This document shows positions 38,398 through 46,628 of a DNA stretch of 64,000 bases, piece after piece. A model generated the notes under the pieces. The model saw nothing but the letters and a program-made list of their open reading frames with translations, had not been told where the DNA came from and searched no databases. Each line of letters starts with the position of its first letter. Positions within the stretch are counted from its first letter, which is position 1. Both the position numbers and the translations under genes were made by a program. Location of the stretch: positions 124,001 to 188,000 of the forward strand of contig NZ_PEBD01000004.1 in the NCBI RefSeq assembly GCF_002735905.1, written 5' to 3'. Source of the DNA: Williamsia muralis (GTDB taxonomy: Bacteria; Actinomycetota; Actinomycetes; Mycobacteriales; Mycobacteriaceae).

Positions 38398-38964
38398 CTA
38401 CGGAGAGGTCGCCACGCGTCGGTCGGCAGCCGTCTTCGGCTCGTGAGCGACGTCGGCATCGGTGAACTCACGAGTCCAGCAGGCGAACTCGAGCAGTACC
38501 CCGTCCGGGTCCTGGAAGTAGAACGACCGCACGAATGTGCCGGGATGCACGTGCCGAGACACCCCGAAAGCGCTGTCATCGTGGTTGAGCACCTGGCTCA
38601 CCTTGATGCCCTCGGATGTGAACCGGTCGTAGTACTCGTCGAATTTTTCGGGCGGTACTGCAAAGGCCACGTGGTTCATCGAGCCGACCGCGCTGGCGAG
38701 CTCGCCCTCGTCGGGGAGACCCTTCGGCGCAGCGATTCCCGGTGCGGCGTCAGGCGAGTCCGCCAGCCAGAAGAATGCAATGGTGTTTCCGTTGCCGCAA
38801 TCGAAGAAGAAGTGCTGACCCAGATCGGCCGGTAGCTCGATGGTCTTGATCAGAGGCATGCCCAGGGTGCCCGAGTAGAAGTCGATCGTCCGCTTCATGT
38901 CCGAACACACCAGAGCCAAGTGGTTGATGCCGCCCAGTTCGTATTTGGCGTTCGCTGTGCCCAT
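38398..38964 (-). CDS. VOC-family (glyoxalase/dioxygenase-like) protein
   Basis: 188 residues from the ATG at 38962-38964 with GGGGAG upstream. Two VOC modules: the first begins INHLALVCSDMKRTIDFYSGTLGM, the second MNHVAFAVPPEKFDEYYDRF, and DGVLLEFACWTRE supplies the C-terminal Glu. The His, His, Glu set fits a mononuclear metal site. It may be an extradiol-type dioxygenase or isomerase in ring or side-chain breakdown. Divergent from a TetR gene with an overlapping pair of palindromes between. Confidence 0.88.
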   Translation of the reverse strand: MGTANAKYELGGINHLALVCSDMKRTIDFYSGTLGMPLIKTIELPADLGQHFFFDCGNGNTIAFFWLADSPDAAPGIAAPKGLPDEGELASAVGSMNHVAFAVPPEKFDEYYDRFTSEGIKVSQVLNHDDSAFGVSRHVHPGTFVRSFYFQDPDGVLLEFACWTREFTDADVAHEPKTAADRRVATSP

Positions 38965-38987
38965 GTTGATCTCCCCGGTGTCGCCGT

Positions 38988-39007
38988 ATGACTTGACAGT
39001 CATGTCA
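38988..39007. promoter_or_regulatory. Overlapping palindromes at the VOC/TetR divergent promoter
   Basis: ATGACT-TGAC-AGTCAT (38988-39003) and TGACA-GTCA-TGTCA (38994-39007) are both perfect inverted repeats and overlap by ten bases. The second ends in the tetR start codon itself. A TetR protein bound here would block both promoters. Confidence 0.75.
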
Positions 39008-39657
39008 TGTTTGGACAGAGTGTGACCGTGATCACGCAACCTGTCAAGACCTCGCTGCCGGCGGCCGAGAGTTTGACCCCTCGCGGCCGTAAGACGCGGG
39101 ATGCGTTGCTCGACGCCGCGCGCGTGGTGTTCGAGGAGGTCGGGTTCCTGGACACCAGGGTTGAGCACATCGCCCAGGCCGCGAGTGTTTCCTACGGCAC
39201 TTTTTATCGGTACTTCGAGTCGAAAGACGCCGTGTTCTGGGAACTGAGCACCCGACTGTTCGAGGACATCCACCGCCGAAACAACATGGACGACAAGGCC
39301 TCACCGGCGCAGCAGCTTATCGACTCCAATCGCGCGTATTACCAGGCGTATCGGCGAAACGCGAAGCTGATGGCGATCGTCGAGCAGGTAGCGACCTTCA
39401 ACACCGACTTCCGACGCCTGCGCCATGAGCATCGCCGCGAACTCATCGAGCGCAGCGCCCGCGCGATCGCCCGGTGGCAGGACGACGGTGACGTGTCAGC
39501 CACGCTTGATCCGGAGCTGGCGGCCCGCTCCCTGGCCGCGATGGTGGACCACACGCTCTATCTGTGGCTGGTGCAGGGGGAGGACGCCGACGAGAAGGCC
39601 CTCCTCGACACGCTCGACCAGATGTGCCTGGGTGCCCTCGGGCTGAACCGCCCCTGA
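39007..39657 (+). CDS. TetR-family regulator
   Basis: 216 residues from the ATG at 39007; GTG codons at 39022 and 39028 are alternative starts, the latter better spaced from GGACAG. The HTH is LLDAARVVFEEVGFLDTRVEHIAQAASVSYGTFYRYFESKDAVFWEL, and a KstR2/FadR-like helical domain follows. It is divergent from the VOC and carboxymuconolactone decarboxylase genes and most likely represses them in response to a catabolic intermediate. Confidence 0.9.
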   Translation: MFGQSVTVITQPVKTSLPAAESLTPRGRKTRDALLDAARVVFEEVGFLDTRVEHIAQAASVSYGTFYRYFESKDAVFWELSTRLFEDIHRRNNMDDKASPAQQLIDSNRAYYQAYRRNAKLMAIVEQVATFNTDFRRLRHEHRRELIERSARAIARWQDDGDVSATLDPELAARSLAAMVDHTLYLWLVQGEDADEKALLDTLDQMCLGALGLNRP

Positions 39658-39659
39658 GA

Positions 39660-40319
39660 TCAGCGTTCGCGCAGCACGCCGGCGCTCTGTGAGTAGGACA
39701 GATGGCCGCCGAGTGCACCTGCGACGCCACTGATCGCCAAGCCTGCGAGCGACCAACCTCCACCGCGCAACGCGAATCCGTTGTGGCGGTGCCACCAGGA
39801 TCGCGCCAGGCAGCCGAGGCTGACGGTGTTCGCGGCCATGTGCACAACGGCGACCCGGCGCTGGGCCGTGTCGAGCGTTGTGTACTCGGCAAGCCCTGTG
39901 ATCGAAGCCGGGAGTGCTGCGGCAATACCAAAGGCGACCAGTCGCTGAGCAGCGATGCGCTGGCCGGTTAGGTCCAGGACGGGCACTGCCATCCAGGCGC
40001 CGATGGGCACGGTGACCAGTACGGGATGGAGGGGGTGTCCGAGCCACCGGCCACGCAGAACATCAAGGACTGCGGGCGGGATCGCGCCGTTCACCAGGTC
40101 GGCGAGTTGACCCGCAGGCGCATCGACTGCGGAGAGCTCCTCGACGGAGGCAAGGGCGTGGGCCACCGGGCGGGGACCGTCGGGCCGGACCACATCAGTC
40201 AGCGACGTGATGGCGTCCGGGTCTGGTCCGGCGTCCGTCTTTGCCGGAATAGTCGCGCTGGGGTCGTTCGGTGGTGTGGTCACGTGCAGGGGATTCCCGA
40301 TTTCCGTCGCTTCAATCAC
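39660..40319 (-). CDS. DUF2231 membrane protein
   Basis: 219 residues from a GTG at 40317-40319; the frame is open to 40478 but would then run through the furA promoter, so the shorter start is preferred. After a 70-residue polar N-terminus come four transmembrane helices in the DUF2231 pattern (LGHPLHPVLVTVPIGAWMAVPVLDL, ITGLAEY, VVHMAANTVSLGCLARSW, LSYSQSAGV). A conserved His-Pro pair could bind heme or metal. Divergent from furA, so likely part of its stress regulon. Confidence 0.85.
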   Translation of the reverse strand: MIEATEIGNPLHVTTPPNDPSATIPAKTDAGPDPDAITSLTDVVRPDGPRPVAHALASVEELSAVDAPAGQLADLVNGAIPPAVLDVLRGRWLGHPLHPVLVTVPIGAWMAVPVLDLTGQRIAAQRLVAFGIAAALPASITGLAEYTTLDTAQRRVAVVHMAANTVSLGCLARSWWHRHNGFALRGGGWSLAGLAISGVAGALGGHLSYSQSAGVLRER

Positions 40320-40403
40320 GTTCGCGCCGGGTGGTACTGCCGTACTGATCTGCGTCGGGTCCGGACCACTCGTCGCCCAGTCATGACGCCTGGCACTAGA
40401 TTG

Positions 40404-40438
40404 GACATATTCCAGATTAGATCTGGACTCATTCCAGA
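40404..40438. promoter_or_regulatory. Fur-type operators upstream of furA
   Basis: GACATATTCCAGA (40404-40416) and GACTCATTCCAGA (40426-40438) are direct repeats 22 bases apart, two helical turns. Between them CCAGAT-TAG-ATCTGG (40412-40426) is a perfect 15-bp inverted repeat. They lie 22 bases before the furA start, where a peroxide-sensing FurA would autoregulate furA-kat and possibly the divergent DUF2231 gene. Confidence 0.75.
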
Positions 40439-40459
40439 AAAGGGCGTACGGTCGAAGAC

Positions 40460-40939
40460 ATGAGTTCGCAGCAACCAACCCCAGGCACGCGAGAGCAGTT
40501 GCGTGCAGTGGGCCTTCGGGTGACCGCGCCGCGGGTGGCGGTCCTCGAGGTGCTTGAGCGACATCCTCACTCCACTGCGGACTTCGTTGCCGCTCGCGTC
40601 CGCCAACAACTCGGCGGCGTGTCGACCCAGACGGTGTACGACGTACTTCGCGTCTGCTCCGAACGGGGTCTGCTGCGGCACATCGAACCGGCAGGCTCGT
40701 CGGTCAGATACGAGAACCGCATCGGTGACAACCACCACCATCTCGTCTGCCGCCGGTGTGGGGCGATCCATGATGTCGACTGCGCTGTGGGGGAGGCCCC
40801 GTGTCTCGAACCGAGCGACAAACACGGCTTCGCGATCGACGAGGCCGAGGTCACCTACTGGGGCCTGTGCCCCGACTGCCGGGCCGAGTCCACTGATGGC
40901 TCTGTGATCACCGGAATCCCGCGGACGGCCGTGACCTGA
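40460..40939 (+). CDS. furA: Fur-family regulator, FurA/PerR-like
   Basis: 159 residues. Winged HTH ([52 protein letters not shown]), then the metal-sensing [18 protein letters not shown] with the first Cys pair and CPDC as the second pair of a structural zinc site. Its place directly upstream of a catalase gene marks it as the peroxide/iron-responsive FurA branch rather than a general Fur. It likely represses itself and the catalase via the repeats at 40404-40438. Confidence 0.93.
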   Translation: MSSQQPTPGTREQLRAVGLRVTAPRVAVLEVLERHPHSTADFVAARVRQQLGGVSTQTVYDVLRVCSERGLLRHIEPAGSSVRYENRIGDNHHHLVCRRCGAIHDVDCAVGEAPCLEPSDKHGFAIDEAEVTYWGLCPDCRAESTDGSVITGIPRTAVT

Positions 40940-41034
40940 CGGCGAGCCAACGGGTTCGACGTCACGAAAAAGACTGCAATACAACGTTTCAGGCCGCATC
41001 GGCAGCTCCCGATGTGGGTATCAGGAGGCAACAG

Positions 41035-42489
41035 ATGACCCCACGTACAACCACCAACCAAGGCATACCGGTCTCGAGCGACAACGAGTCACTCACCGCC
41101 GGCACGCAGGGCCCCATCCTGCTTCACGACCACTACCTGATCGAGAAACTCGCTCAGTTCAACCGCGAGCGCGTTCCCGAGCGAGTGGTGCACGCGAAAG
41201 GTGGCGGAGCATTCGGTGAGCTACGAATCACCGGCGACGTCTCCCGCTACACGAAGGCGAAGTTCCTTCAGCCGGGTAAGACCACCGAGTCGCTTGTCCG
41301 ATTTTCCACTGTCGCAGGCGAACAGGGCAGCCCTGACACCTGGCGCGACCCGCGCGGATTTGCCGTGAAGTTCTACACAGCGGACGGGAACTACGACCTC
41401 GTCGGCAACAACACTCCGGTCTTCTTCATCAAGGACCCGATCAAGTTCCCCGACTTCATCCGTAGTCAGAAGCGACTGCCCGGCTCGGGCCTGCGTGACC
41501 ACAACATGCAGTGGGACTTCTGGACACTGAGGCCGGAGTCGGCGCATCAGGTGACGTGGCTGATGGGTGACCGTGGTATCCCGAAGACCTGGCGTCACAT
41601 GGACGGATTCGGCTCGCACACCTACCAGTGGGTTAATGCTGCGGGCGAGCGCTTCTGGGTGAAGTACCACTTCAAGACCGATCAGGGCATCGAGTTCCTC
41701 ACGCAGGCAGAGGCCGACACCCTCGCAGGTACCGACCCCGACCACCACCGTAAGGATTTGTACGAGTCCATCGAGAAGGGGAACTTTCCCAGTTGGACCC
41801 TGAAGGTCCAGGTGATGCCGGTGGCCGAGGCGCAGGGATATCGGTTCAACCCCTTCGATCTGACAAAGGTGTGGTCGCAGAAGGACTATCCGCTGATCGA
41901 GGTCGGCAAGTGGACACTCAACCGCAATCCGGAGAACTTCTTCTCCGAGATCGAGTTGTCTTCGTTCGAGCCGTCGAATGTCGTTCCGGGCATCGGCTTC
42001 TCGCCCGACAAGATGCTGCTCGGCCGGGTCTTCAGCTACGCCGACGCGCACCGCTACCGGATCGGCGCCAATTACGCTCAGCTGCCGGTGAACTCGGCCA
42101 AGGCCGCAGTGGTCAACACGTACTCGAAAGAGGGTGCGATGGCGTATGACTTCAGCGGGCCGCAGGTTCCCGTGTACGCGCCGAACTCGTTCGACGGTCC
42201 CCACGCCGATCCTGAAGCGGCCGGCGACGAAGGCCTGTGGGCCTTCGATGGGCAGGCGGTGCGGGCCGGGTACATCGAGCACGAGGAAGACGGCGACTTC
42301 ACTCAAGCGGGCATTCTCTACCGAGAGGTCCTGAACGACGACGAGCGCGACCGTCTGGTGAGCAACATCGTCGGTCACGTCTCGGACGGAGTGCGTGAGC
42401 CTGTACTTTCACGCGTTTTCGACTACTGGAAGAACGTTGACCCCGAACTCGGCAAAAAGGTCGAGGAAGGTGTTCGAGGCGGAATCTGA
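41035..42489 (+). CDS. katA: Clade 3-type monofunctional heme catalase
   Basis: 484 residues from the ATG at 41035, after a strong AGGAGG. Catalytic His in [19 protein letters not shown] (about residue 54), distal Asn in [11 protein letters not shown], and proximal Tyr in [14 protein letters not shown]. Short-subunit catalase of clade 1 or 3; the symbol katA is by convention. Breaks down H2O2. Lies 95 bases after furA on the same strand and probably shares its promoter or control. Most mycobacteria have katG in this slot, so this is a different catalase paired with furA. Confidence 0.95.
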   Translation: MTPRTTTNQGIPVSSDNESLTAGTQGPILLHDHYLIEKLAQFNRERVPERVVHAKGGGAFGELRITGDVSRYTKAKFLQPGKTTESLVRFSTVAGEQGSPDTWRDPRGFAVKFYTADGNYDLVGNNTPVFFIKDPIKFPDFIRSQKRLPGSGLRDHNMQWDFWTLRPESAHQVTWLMGDRGIPKTWRHMDGFGSHTYQWVNAAGERFWVKYHFKTDQGIEFLTQAEADTLAGTDPDHHRKDLYESIEKGNFPSWTLKVQVMPVAEAQGYRFNPFDLTKVWSQKDYPLIEVGKWTLNRNPENFFSEIELSSFEPSNVVPGIGFSPDKMLLGRVFSYADAHRYRIGANYAQLPVNSAKAAVVNTYSKEGAMAYDFSGPQVPVYAPNSFDGPHADPEAAGDEGLWAFDGQAVRAGYIEHEEDGDFTQAGILYREVLNDDERDRLVSNIVGHVSDGVREPVLSRVFDYWKNVDPELGKKVEEGVRGGI

Positions 42490-42503
42490 AGTCGGACATG
42501 CAC

Positions 42504-42522
42504 TCAGGCAAGGCTGACCTCA
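42504..42522. promoter_or_regulatory. IdeR/DtxR-like iron box upstream of dps
   Basis: TCAGGCAAGGCTGACCTCA matches 14 of 19 positions of the actinobacterial iron box TTAGGTTAGGCTAACCTAA, including the AGG/CCT half-sites. It lies in the catalase-dps gap, 105 bases before the dps start. IdeR can repress uptake genes and activate storage genes, and Dps is a storage protein, so either direction is possible. Confidence 0.6.
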
Positions 42523-42626
42523 GCGCTCACATGCCAGACCGGCCGTGACGGACCACGTCGCCATCGGTCAAGATGGTGTTGCCGGATACCGGCCGCACCA
42601 ATTACTTCAACAGAGAGGAAAGTGCA

Positions 42627-43100
42627 ATGAGCAACCCCATAACAAGCACTCTGGACGACGACCAGCAGTCGATCGCCGGAAAGGCGCTGCAGGAGACCTT
42701 GGTTGACCTGATCGACCTGTCGCTGATCGCCAAGCAGGCGCACTGGAACGTAGTCGGCAAGCAGTTCCGGTCGGTGCATCTCGAGCTCGATGAGCTCGTC
42801 ACCGCTGCTCGCGAGTTCACCGACGCCGCCGCCGAGCGGGCAACGGCCATCGGCGTCAGCCCGGACGGCCGGTCCGAGACCGTTGCAAAGACCGCAGGTA
42901 CCAAGGGATTCAGCGAAGGCTGGACCAAGGACTCCGACGTCGTCGATGCGATTGTCGCGAACATCAAGACCGTGGTCGACGGTCTACGCACGCGAATCAA
43001 GGCCACCGAAGAGGCTGATCCGGTCACCCAAGACCTCCTGATCAGCTTTGCGGCGCGGCTCGAGCAGTTGCACTGGATGTGGCAGGCGCAGGTCGCCTGA
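42627..43100 (+). CDS. dps: Dps-family DNA-protecting ferritin-like protein
   Basis: 157 residues from the ATG at 42627, after AGAGGAAAG. The ferroxidase signature spans SLIAKQAHWNVVGKQFRSVHLELDELVTAAREFTDAAAERA with the conserved His, Asp and Glu shared between subunits, and the C-terminal RLEQLHWMWQAQVA closes the four-helix bundle. Dps oxidises Fe(II) with H2O2 and stores it in a 12-mer, protecting DNA. It sits behind the catalase, so the two form a peroxide-defence block. Confidence 0.95.
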   Translation: MSNPITSTLDDDQQSIAGKALQETLVDLIDLSLIAKQAHWNVVGKQFRSVHLELDELVTAAREFTDAAAERATAIGVSPDGRSETVAKTAGTKGFSEGWTKDSDVVDAIVANIKTVVDGLRTRIKATEEADPVTQDLLISFAARLEQLHWMWQAQVA

Positions 43101-43149
43101 CCGGATCGGTCAGCAAGTCCAGCGCGTCTCAGACGCGCTTGTAGAAGAG

Positions 43150-43184
43150 AGCCCCCACGGCACAGCCCCTCGGCCGTGGGGGCT
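43150..43184 (+). terminator. Rho-independent terminator after dps
   Basis: AGCCCCCACGGC (43150-43161) pairs with the complementary GCCGTGGGGGCT (43173-43184), followed by TTTCGC. Strong 12-bp GC stem with a short T-run, immediately after dps. Confidence 0.88.
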
Positions 43185-43231
43185 TTCGCATGCCGTATGC
43201 GGTCGGCGCCGTATCGAAGTACATTCACCTG

Positions 43232-43714
43232 GTGACGCGGCCCGATTCCCACCCCGAACTCCCCGGGGATCCCGACGTTGTGGCTGCACGACCGTTGCAC
43301 CTGCGTGCGGCCTCACTCGCGATGGTCTTTGGGGGAGGCCTGCTGGGCACCGGTGCTCGTTACCTGATCGAGCAGGCCTACCCGTTTCACCCCCCGCAGT
43401 GGCCGTGGGCCACCTTCCTGATCAATCTCGCGGGCGCCTTTGCGTTGGGCATCGTCTTGGAGGCGCTGGCCAGGATGGGGGATGACACCGGGCGCCGACA
43501 GCATTTTCGCCTGTTCTTCGGTACCGGGTTCTGCGGGTCATTCACCACCTACAGTGCCTTTGCTCTCGAAGCTTCTCTGCTCGGCAGGGATGGGGAAGTT
43601 GTTGGCGCCGTTGCCTATATGGCGACTTCTGTGATCCTCGGTGTGGTGATGGCCTGGGCGGGCATCGCTGTTGCCACAAAGGCACGCGTGAGTCGATCGG
43701 CGCCTCGCCGATGA
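43232..43714 (+). CDS. crcB1: CrcB fluoride channel subunit 1
   Basis: 160 residues from a GTG at 43232. Four transmembrane helices. GGGLLGTGARYLIE, WATFLINLAGAFALG and GTGFCGSFTTYSAFALE are the Fluc family motifs, the last with the Phe-box and the TTYS track. Longer N-terminus than usual (about 30 residues). It overlaps crcB2 by four bases (ATGA); actinobacteria often use two different Fluc subunits as a heterodimer. The dual-topology channel exports fluoride. Confidence 0.93.
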   Translation: MTRPDSHPELPGDPDVVAARPLHLRAASLAMVFGGGLLGTGARYLIEQAYPFHPPQWPWATFLINLAGAFALGIVLEALARMGDDTGRRQHFRLFFGTGFCGSFTTYSAFALEASLLGRDGEVVGAVAYMATSVILGVVMAWAGIAVATKARVSRSAPRR

Positions 43715-44076
43715 TCGTTCTGGTGATGTTGGCCGGCGCAGTCGGAGCGGTGACCCGTTTCCTGGTCGACTCGGAGGTCAAACGCCGCCGCCCTTCAGTG
43801 TTCCCGTGGGGGACGGTGTTCATCAACGTGTCGGGCTCCTTGCTGATCGGGCTGGTGGCCGGAGTGGTGTTGTTCCACGGCCAATTCAGTGCCTGGCAGA
43901 CCATTGTCGGAACCGGATTTTGTGGCGGATACACAACATTCAGTACGGCCAGTGTCGAGACGGTGCGCCTCGTTCAACAGGGGCGCCACGGGATGGCCCT
44001 TTCGAATGCTGTTATACCGCTTGCTCTCTCAGTTGGTGCGTGCGCGTTGGGGCTCTGGCTCGTCTATCTGGTGTGA
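43711..44076 (+). CDS. crcB2: CrcB fluoride channel subunit 2
   Basis: 121 residues, four transmembrane helices. Family motifs LAGAVGAVTRFLVDSEV, WGTVFINVSGSLLIG and GTGFCGGYTTFSTASVE. Shorter and less basic at the N-terminus than subunit 1, consistent with opposite membrane orientation in the heterodimer. Its ATG overlaps the crcB1 stop. I found no fluoride riboswitch fold ahead of crcB1. Confidence 0.94.
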   Translation: MIVLVMLAGAVGAVTRFLVDSEVKRRRPSVFPWGTVFINVSGSLLIGLVAGVVLFHGQFSAWQTIVGTGFCGGYTTFSTASVETVRLVQQGRHGMALSNAVIPLALSVGACALGLWLVYLV

Positions 44077-44130
44077 GTTCGGTGCGCCAGTCGTCGGACC
44101 GGCCTCGTGTGCCGCGAAGAAGTTGCTCCC

Positions 44131-44158
44131 TTGACAAAAATAGAACACGTTCTACTGT
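44131..44158 (+). promoter_or_regulatory. Promoter with embedded KstR-type operator
   Basis: TTGACA (44131-44136) is a perfect -35 and TACTGT (44153-44158) a -10, 16 bases apart. Between them TAGAAC-AC-GTTCTA (44141-44154) matches exactly the KstR steroid-repressor consensus TNNAACNNGTTNNA. A repressor bound here would block the polymerase. Transcription would start near 44165, 13 bases before the thioesterase ATG. Confidence 0.82.
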
Positions 44159-44177
44159 CGTTCTCAGGGGCCGGGGA

Positions 44178-44948
44178 ATGGGTCGAGTCAATCCTGAGGG
44201 GGAATGGACAGTGGGGTATTTCGAGCATGGCGACGAGGGTTTTCATCCCTTGCCATTCGCCCAGAGTCAGTGGGCACCGAACTCGATCAACGGCTCGGCG
44301 TTGGCCGGGCTGATCGCGCATGCGCTCGAGAAAGACTGCGGTGCAGGCGATTATCGACCTGCGAGATTCACCATGGACATCTTCCGGCAACCGGAGTTCG
44401 CTCCGATTCAAACCCGGGGCGCGGTGGTACGCGAAGGGCGCAGCATTCGAATCGTCGATGTCCACGTTTACCAGGGGGATCGAACAGTGGCGCGGGCTTC
44501 GATGGTGTCGGTCACTCCGACCCGGGAACCAGTGGGTGCCCGGTGGCGTCCGGTCAGTCCCTCCATGTCCCTCGACGGGCGGGTTGCAGAAGCGTTGCCG
44601 AAACCTGGCATTCTATGGGGCAGTGACGAACACCCTGATGGCTGGAGTGTGCCGATGCCGGAGCATCAGAATGCCAGTCGGAAACGGCTCTGGTTTGATC
44701 AGCCCTCCTTGTTTGACGACGTGGAAAACACGCCGCTGATTCGTGCGGCCATGCTCGGCGAGCTGACGAATACTCTTACGAGCTGGGGCGATCGGGGTGT
44801 CGGATTCATCAACCACGATGCGACCATCCTGCTGGCCCGTATGCCGATCGGGAACGTCGTGGGGATCGAAGCCGACAACCATCTGTCTGCAGACGGCATT
44901 GCCGCGGCGCGGCCACCATGTGGGACTGTCAAGGTGCATTCGGAATGA
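44178..44948 (+). CDS. Acyl-CoA thioesterase-like protein under a KstR-type site
   Basis: 256 residues from the ATG at 44178. Double hot-dog layout of the thioesterase-like (TesB-type) superfamily: the first half has GSALAGLIAHALEKDC and ARFTMDIFRQPEFAPIQTRG, the second WFDQPSLFDDVENTPLIRAAMLGELTNTLTSWGD and INHDATILLARMPIG. Probably cleaves an acyl-CoA. The KstR-type operator in its promoter suggests a role in cholesterol or steroid side-chain degradation, but no other steroid genes adjoin it. Confidence 0.85.
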   Translation: MGRVNPEGEWTVGYFEHGDEGFHPLPFAQSQWAPNSINGSALAGLIAHALEKDCGAGDYRPARFTMDIFRQPEFAPIQTRGAVVREGRSIRIVDVHVYQGDRTVARASMVSVTPTREPVGARWRPVSPSMSLDGRVAEALPKPGILWGSDEHPDGWSVPMPEHQNASRKRLWFDQPSLFDDVENTPLIRAAMLGELTNTLTSWGDRGVGFINHDATILLARMPIGNVVGIEADNHLSADGIAAARPPCGTVKVHSE

Positions 44949-45141
44949 GCATGGTGGGCGCGATTGCTCATTCGGCCGGCAGTCTCGATGCGTCGAGCGG
45001 GCCGGATGATTGGCAGGAAGCCGACAGTTCTCACCGGGCTTCCTTCGATGCCGTCGAGTAGATGACGACAGCGGCGGGCGATCTTGATCCGAAAGCTATG
45101 CCATCGAGATGACTCGGCCGGGTTCATCCGAACGGACGACT

Positions 45142-45170
45142 ATCGAATGTGTGTTCGATTTGATTAGACT
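45142..45170 (+). promoter_or_regulatory. SOS (LexA) box and -10 upstream of the 13E12 gene
   Basis: The 340-base gap 44949-45288 holds no gene. Within it TCGAAT-GTGT-GTTCGA (45143-45158) matches the mycobacterial LexA box TCGAAC-N4-GTTCGA at all but one position; extended by one base each side it is a perfect inverted repeat ATCGAA/TTCGAT. TAGACT (45165-45170) seven bases on is a good -10. LexA would sit across the promoter, so the HNH gene is probably DNA-damage inducible. The rest of the gap shows nothing clear. Confidence 0.78.
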
Positions 45171-45288
45171 GGTACCACGCTGATCGTCCGCAAGACCTGA
45201 CTCTGAGATACGTGTGACTACGCCACCATTGTGATCGGCTGTCCCAATGTTGTTGTCCCAGTGTTGTTGTCGTGGAGGGGGTGTGGTG

Positions 45289-46497
45289 ATGGCTGTTGTT
45301 GATCTGGTTGACGAGGTCATCGGGGTGGAGTTCCCGGATGATCCGGCCGGGGTGGTGGCGATGGTGAAAGATCTGATCACCCTGCGCAATGCCGTCGAGG
45401 CACGGTTGGCGGCGGGTGCGGCGATCATCGACCGGCTCGGTGTGGCCAAGCGTATCGGGTCGACAACGTCAAAGCTGTTGCAATTCAACGGTGCCGCACC
45501 GGCAGCGGCGGCACGGTGGCTACGCATCGGCACCGGGCTAGCAGGCTTGGACCGTACAGCCGGGTATTTCCGGGACGGTTTCCTGTCCGCCGAGCACGTC
45601 GATGCGGTCGTGAGAGGCATCAGCCATGTTCGGGGCCGCTCTGTGGGTGTGATGAGCGATGAGTTCCGGTGTGAGGTCGAGCGGAAACTGGTCGCTCATG
45701 CGATCGCTGGTGCACCACCGGCGGAGATCGAGCGGATCGCCCGGGCCGTGGGTAACGACGGGGCGTCCGGTGGGGTGCCGGCCGCCGAGGATGCTTCGTT
45801 GAACACGCTGGACTATGCGGTCACTCCAGATGGCCGGTTGGCGGGCACGTTTGATGTGGATGCGGTCACTGGCGAGAAGATGATGTCCGCTCTGGACGTG
45901 TGGTCCAGGCCCCGTCCCGAACCCGACGGCAGCGCAGATACCCGCACACCGTCGCAACGACGGGCTGATGCCCTGCATCAACTCCTCGATTGTGGTGGCG
46001 GTGGGCAATCGCTGGTATCGGCGCCGAGAACAGAAGTGGCCGTGACCGTTCCGGCTGATCATCCCGACCGTGCGTCACTGCGGTGGATGGGCCCGGTCAC
46101 CGAAGCAACCGCAGCCGCAGCTGCGTGTGATGCGGAGATCACCTCGATCACCCTGGACGGACAGCAGGTGCCGATCGATCTGAGCCCACCCAAGCGTTTG
46201 TTTACCGGGCCTGTGCGGAAAGCGATTTTGCTTCGCGATACCTGCTGCATCAAGTGTGGGGCGCCGGCGACCTGGTCGGACTGCCATCACATCGTGCACT
46301 GGGCTGACGGAGGACCCACCACCCTGGGTAACGGCTGCCTACTCTGCCGGACCTGTCATCGGGCCGTGCACCGCACCGACTGGGACATCACCATGGGCGC
46401 CGACGGACACCCCTGGCTCATCCCACCCGCCGACATCGACCCCACCCGACAACCACTACCAGCCTACAACCGCCGAACCCTCACCCTCGCAGCATAA
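45289..46497 (+). CDS. 13E12 repeat / DUF222 HNH endonuclease
   Basis: 402 residues from the ATG at 45289 (GTG codons directly precede it), after GGAGGGGGTG. An N-terminal DUF222 helical domain (residues 1-260) is followed by a C-terminal HNH nuclease: CIKCGAPATWSDCHHIVHWADGGPTTLGNGCLLCRTCHRAVH, with the catalytic His and the C4 zinc of the treble clef. These multicopy genes of Mycobacteriales are thought to be selfish or SOS-linked elements; the natural substrate is unknown. A LexA-type box lies in its promoter, as for 13E12 genes of M. tuberculosis. Confidence 0.93.
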   Translation: MAVVDLVDEVIGVEFPDDPAGVVAMVKDLITLRNAVEARLAAGAAIIDRLGVAKRIGSTTSKLLQFNGAAPAAAARWLRIGTGLAGLDRTAGYFRDGFLSAEHVDAVVRGISHVRGRSVGVMSDEFRCEVERKLVAHAIAGAPPAEIERIARAVGNDGASGGVPAAEDASLNTLDYAVTPDGRLAGTFDVDAVTGEKMMSALDVWSRPRPEPDGSADTRTPSQRRADALHQLLDCGGGGQSLVSAPRTEVAVTVPADHPDRASLRWMGPVTEATAAAAACDAEITSITLDGQQVPIDLSPPKRLFTGPVRKAILLRDTCCIKCGAPATWSDCHHIVHWADGGPTTLGNGCLLCRTCHRAVHRTDWDITMGADGHPWLIPPADIDPTRQPLPAYNRRTLTLAA

Positions 46498-46628
46498 GTC
46501 GACGAACAGTTGCCCTCCGCGCCCTCGATGTGGTCGAGACGGCGCAAGACCTTCGACAACTCCATAGTGTCAGCTCCGCGCGGATGTTTTGCGACTCCCA
46601 GGCGTGTGGGCGGTGCAATTGCGCGCCG

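Noticed and set aside
43101-43231. A fluoride riboswitch ahead of crcB1
   Set aside because: The gap contains the dps terminator and no stretch I could fold into the crcB motif.
45289-46497. The 13E12/DUF222 gene as an insertion sequence
   Set aside because: No transposase, no terminal inverted repeats and no target duplication were visible around it.
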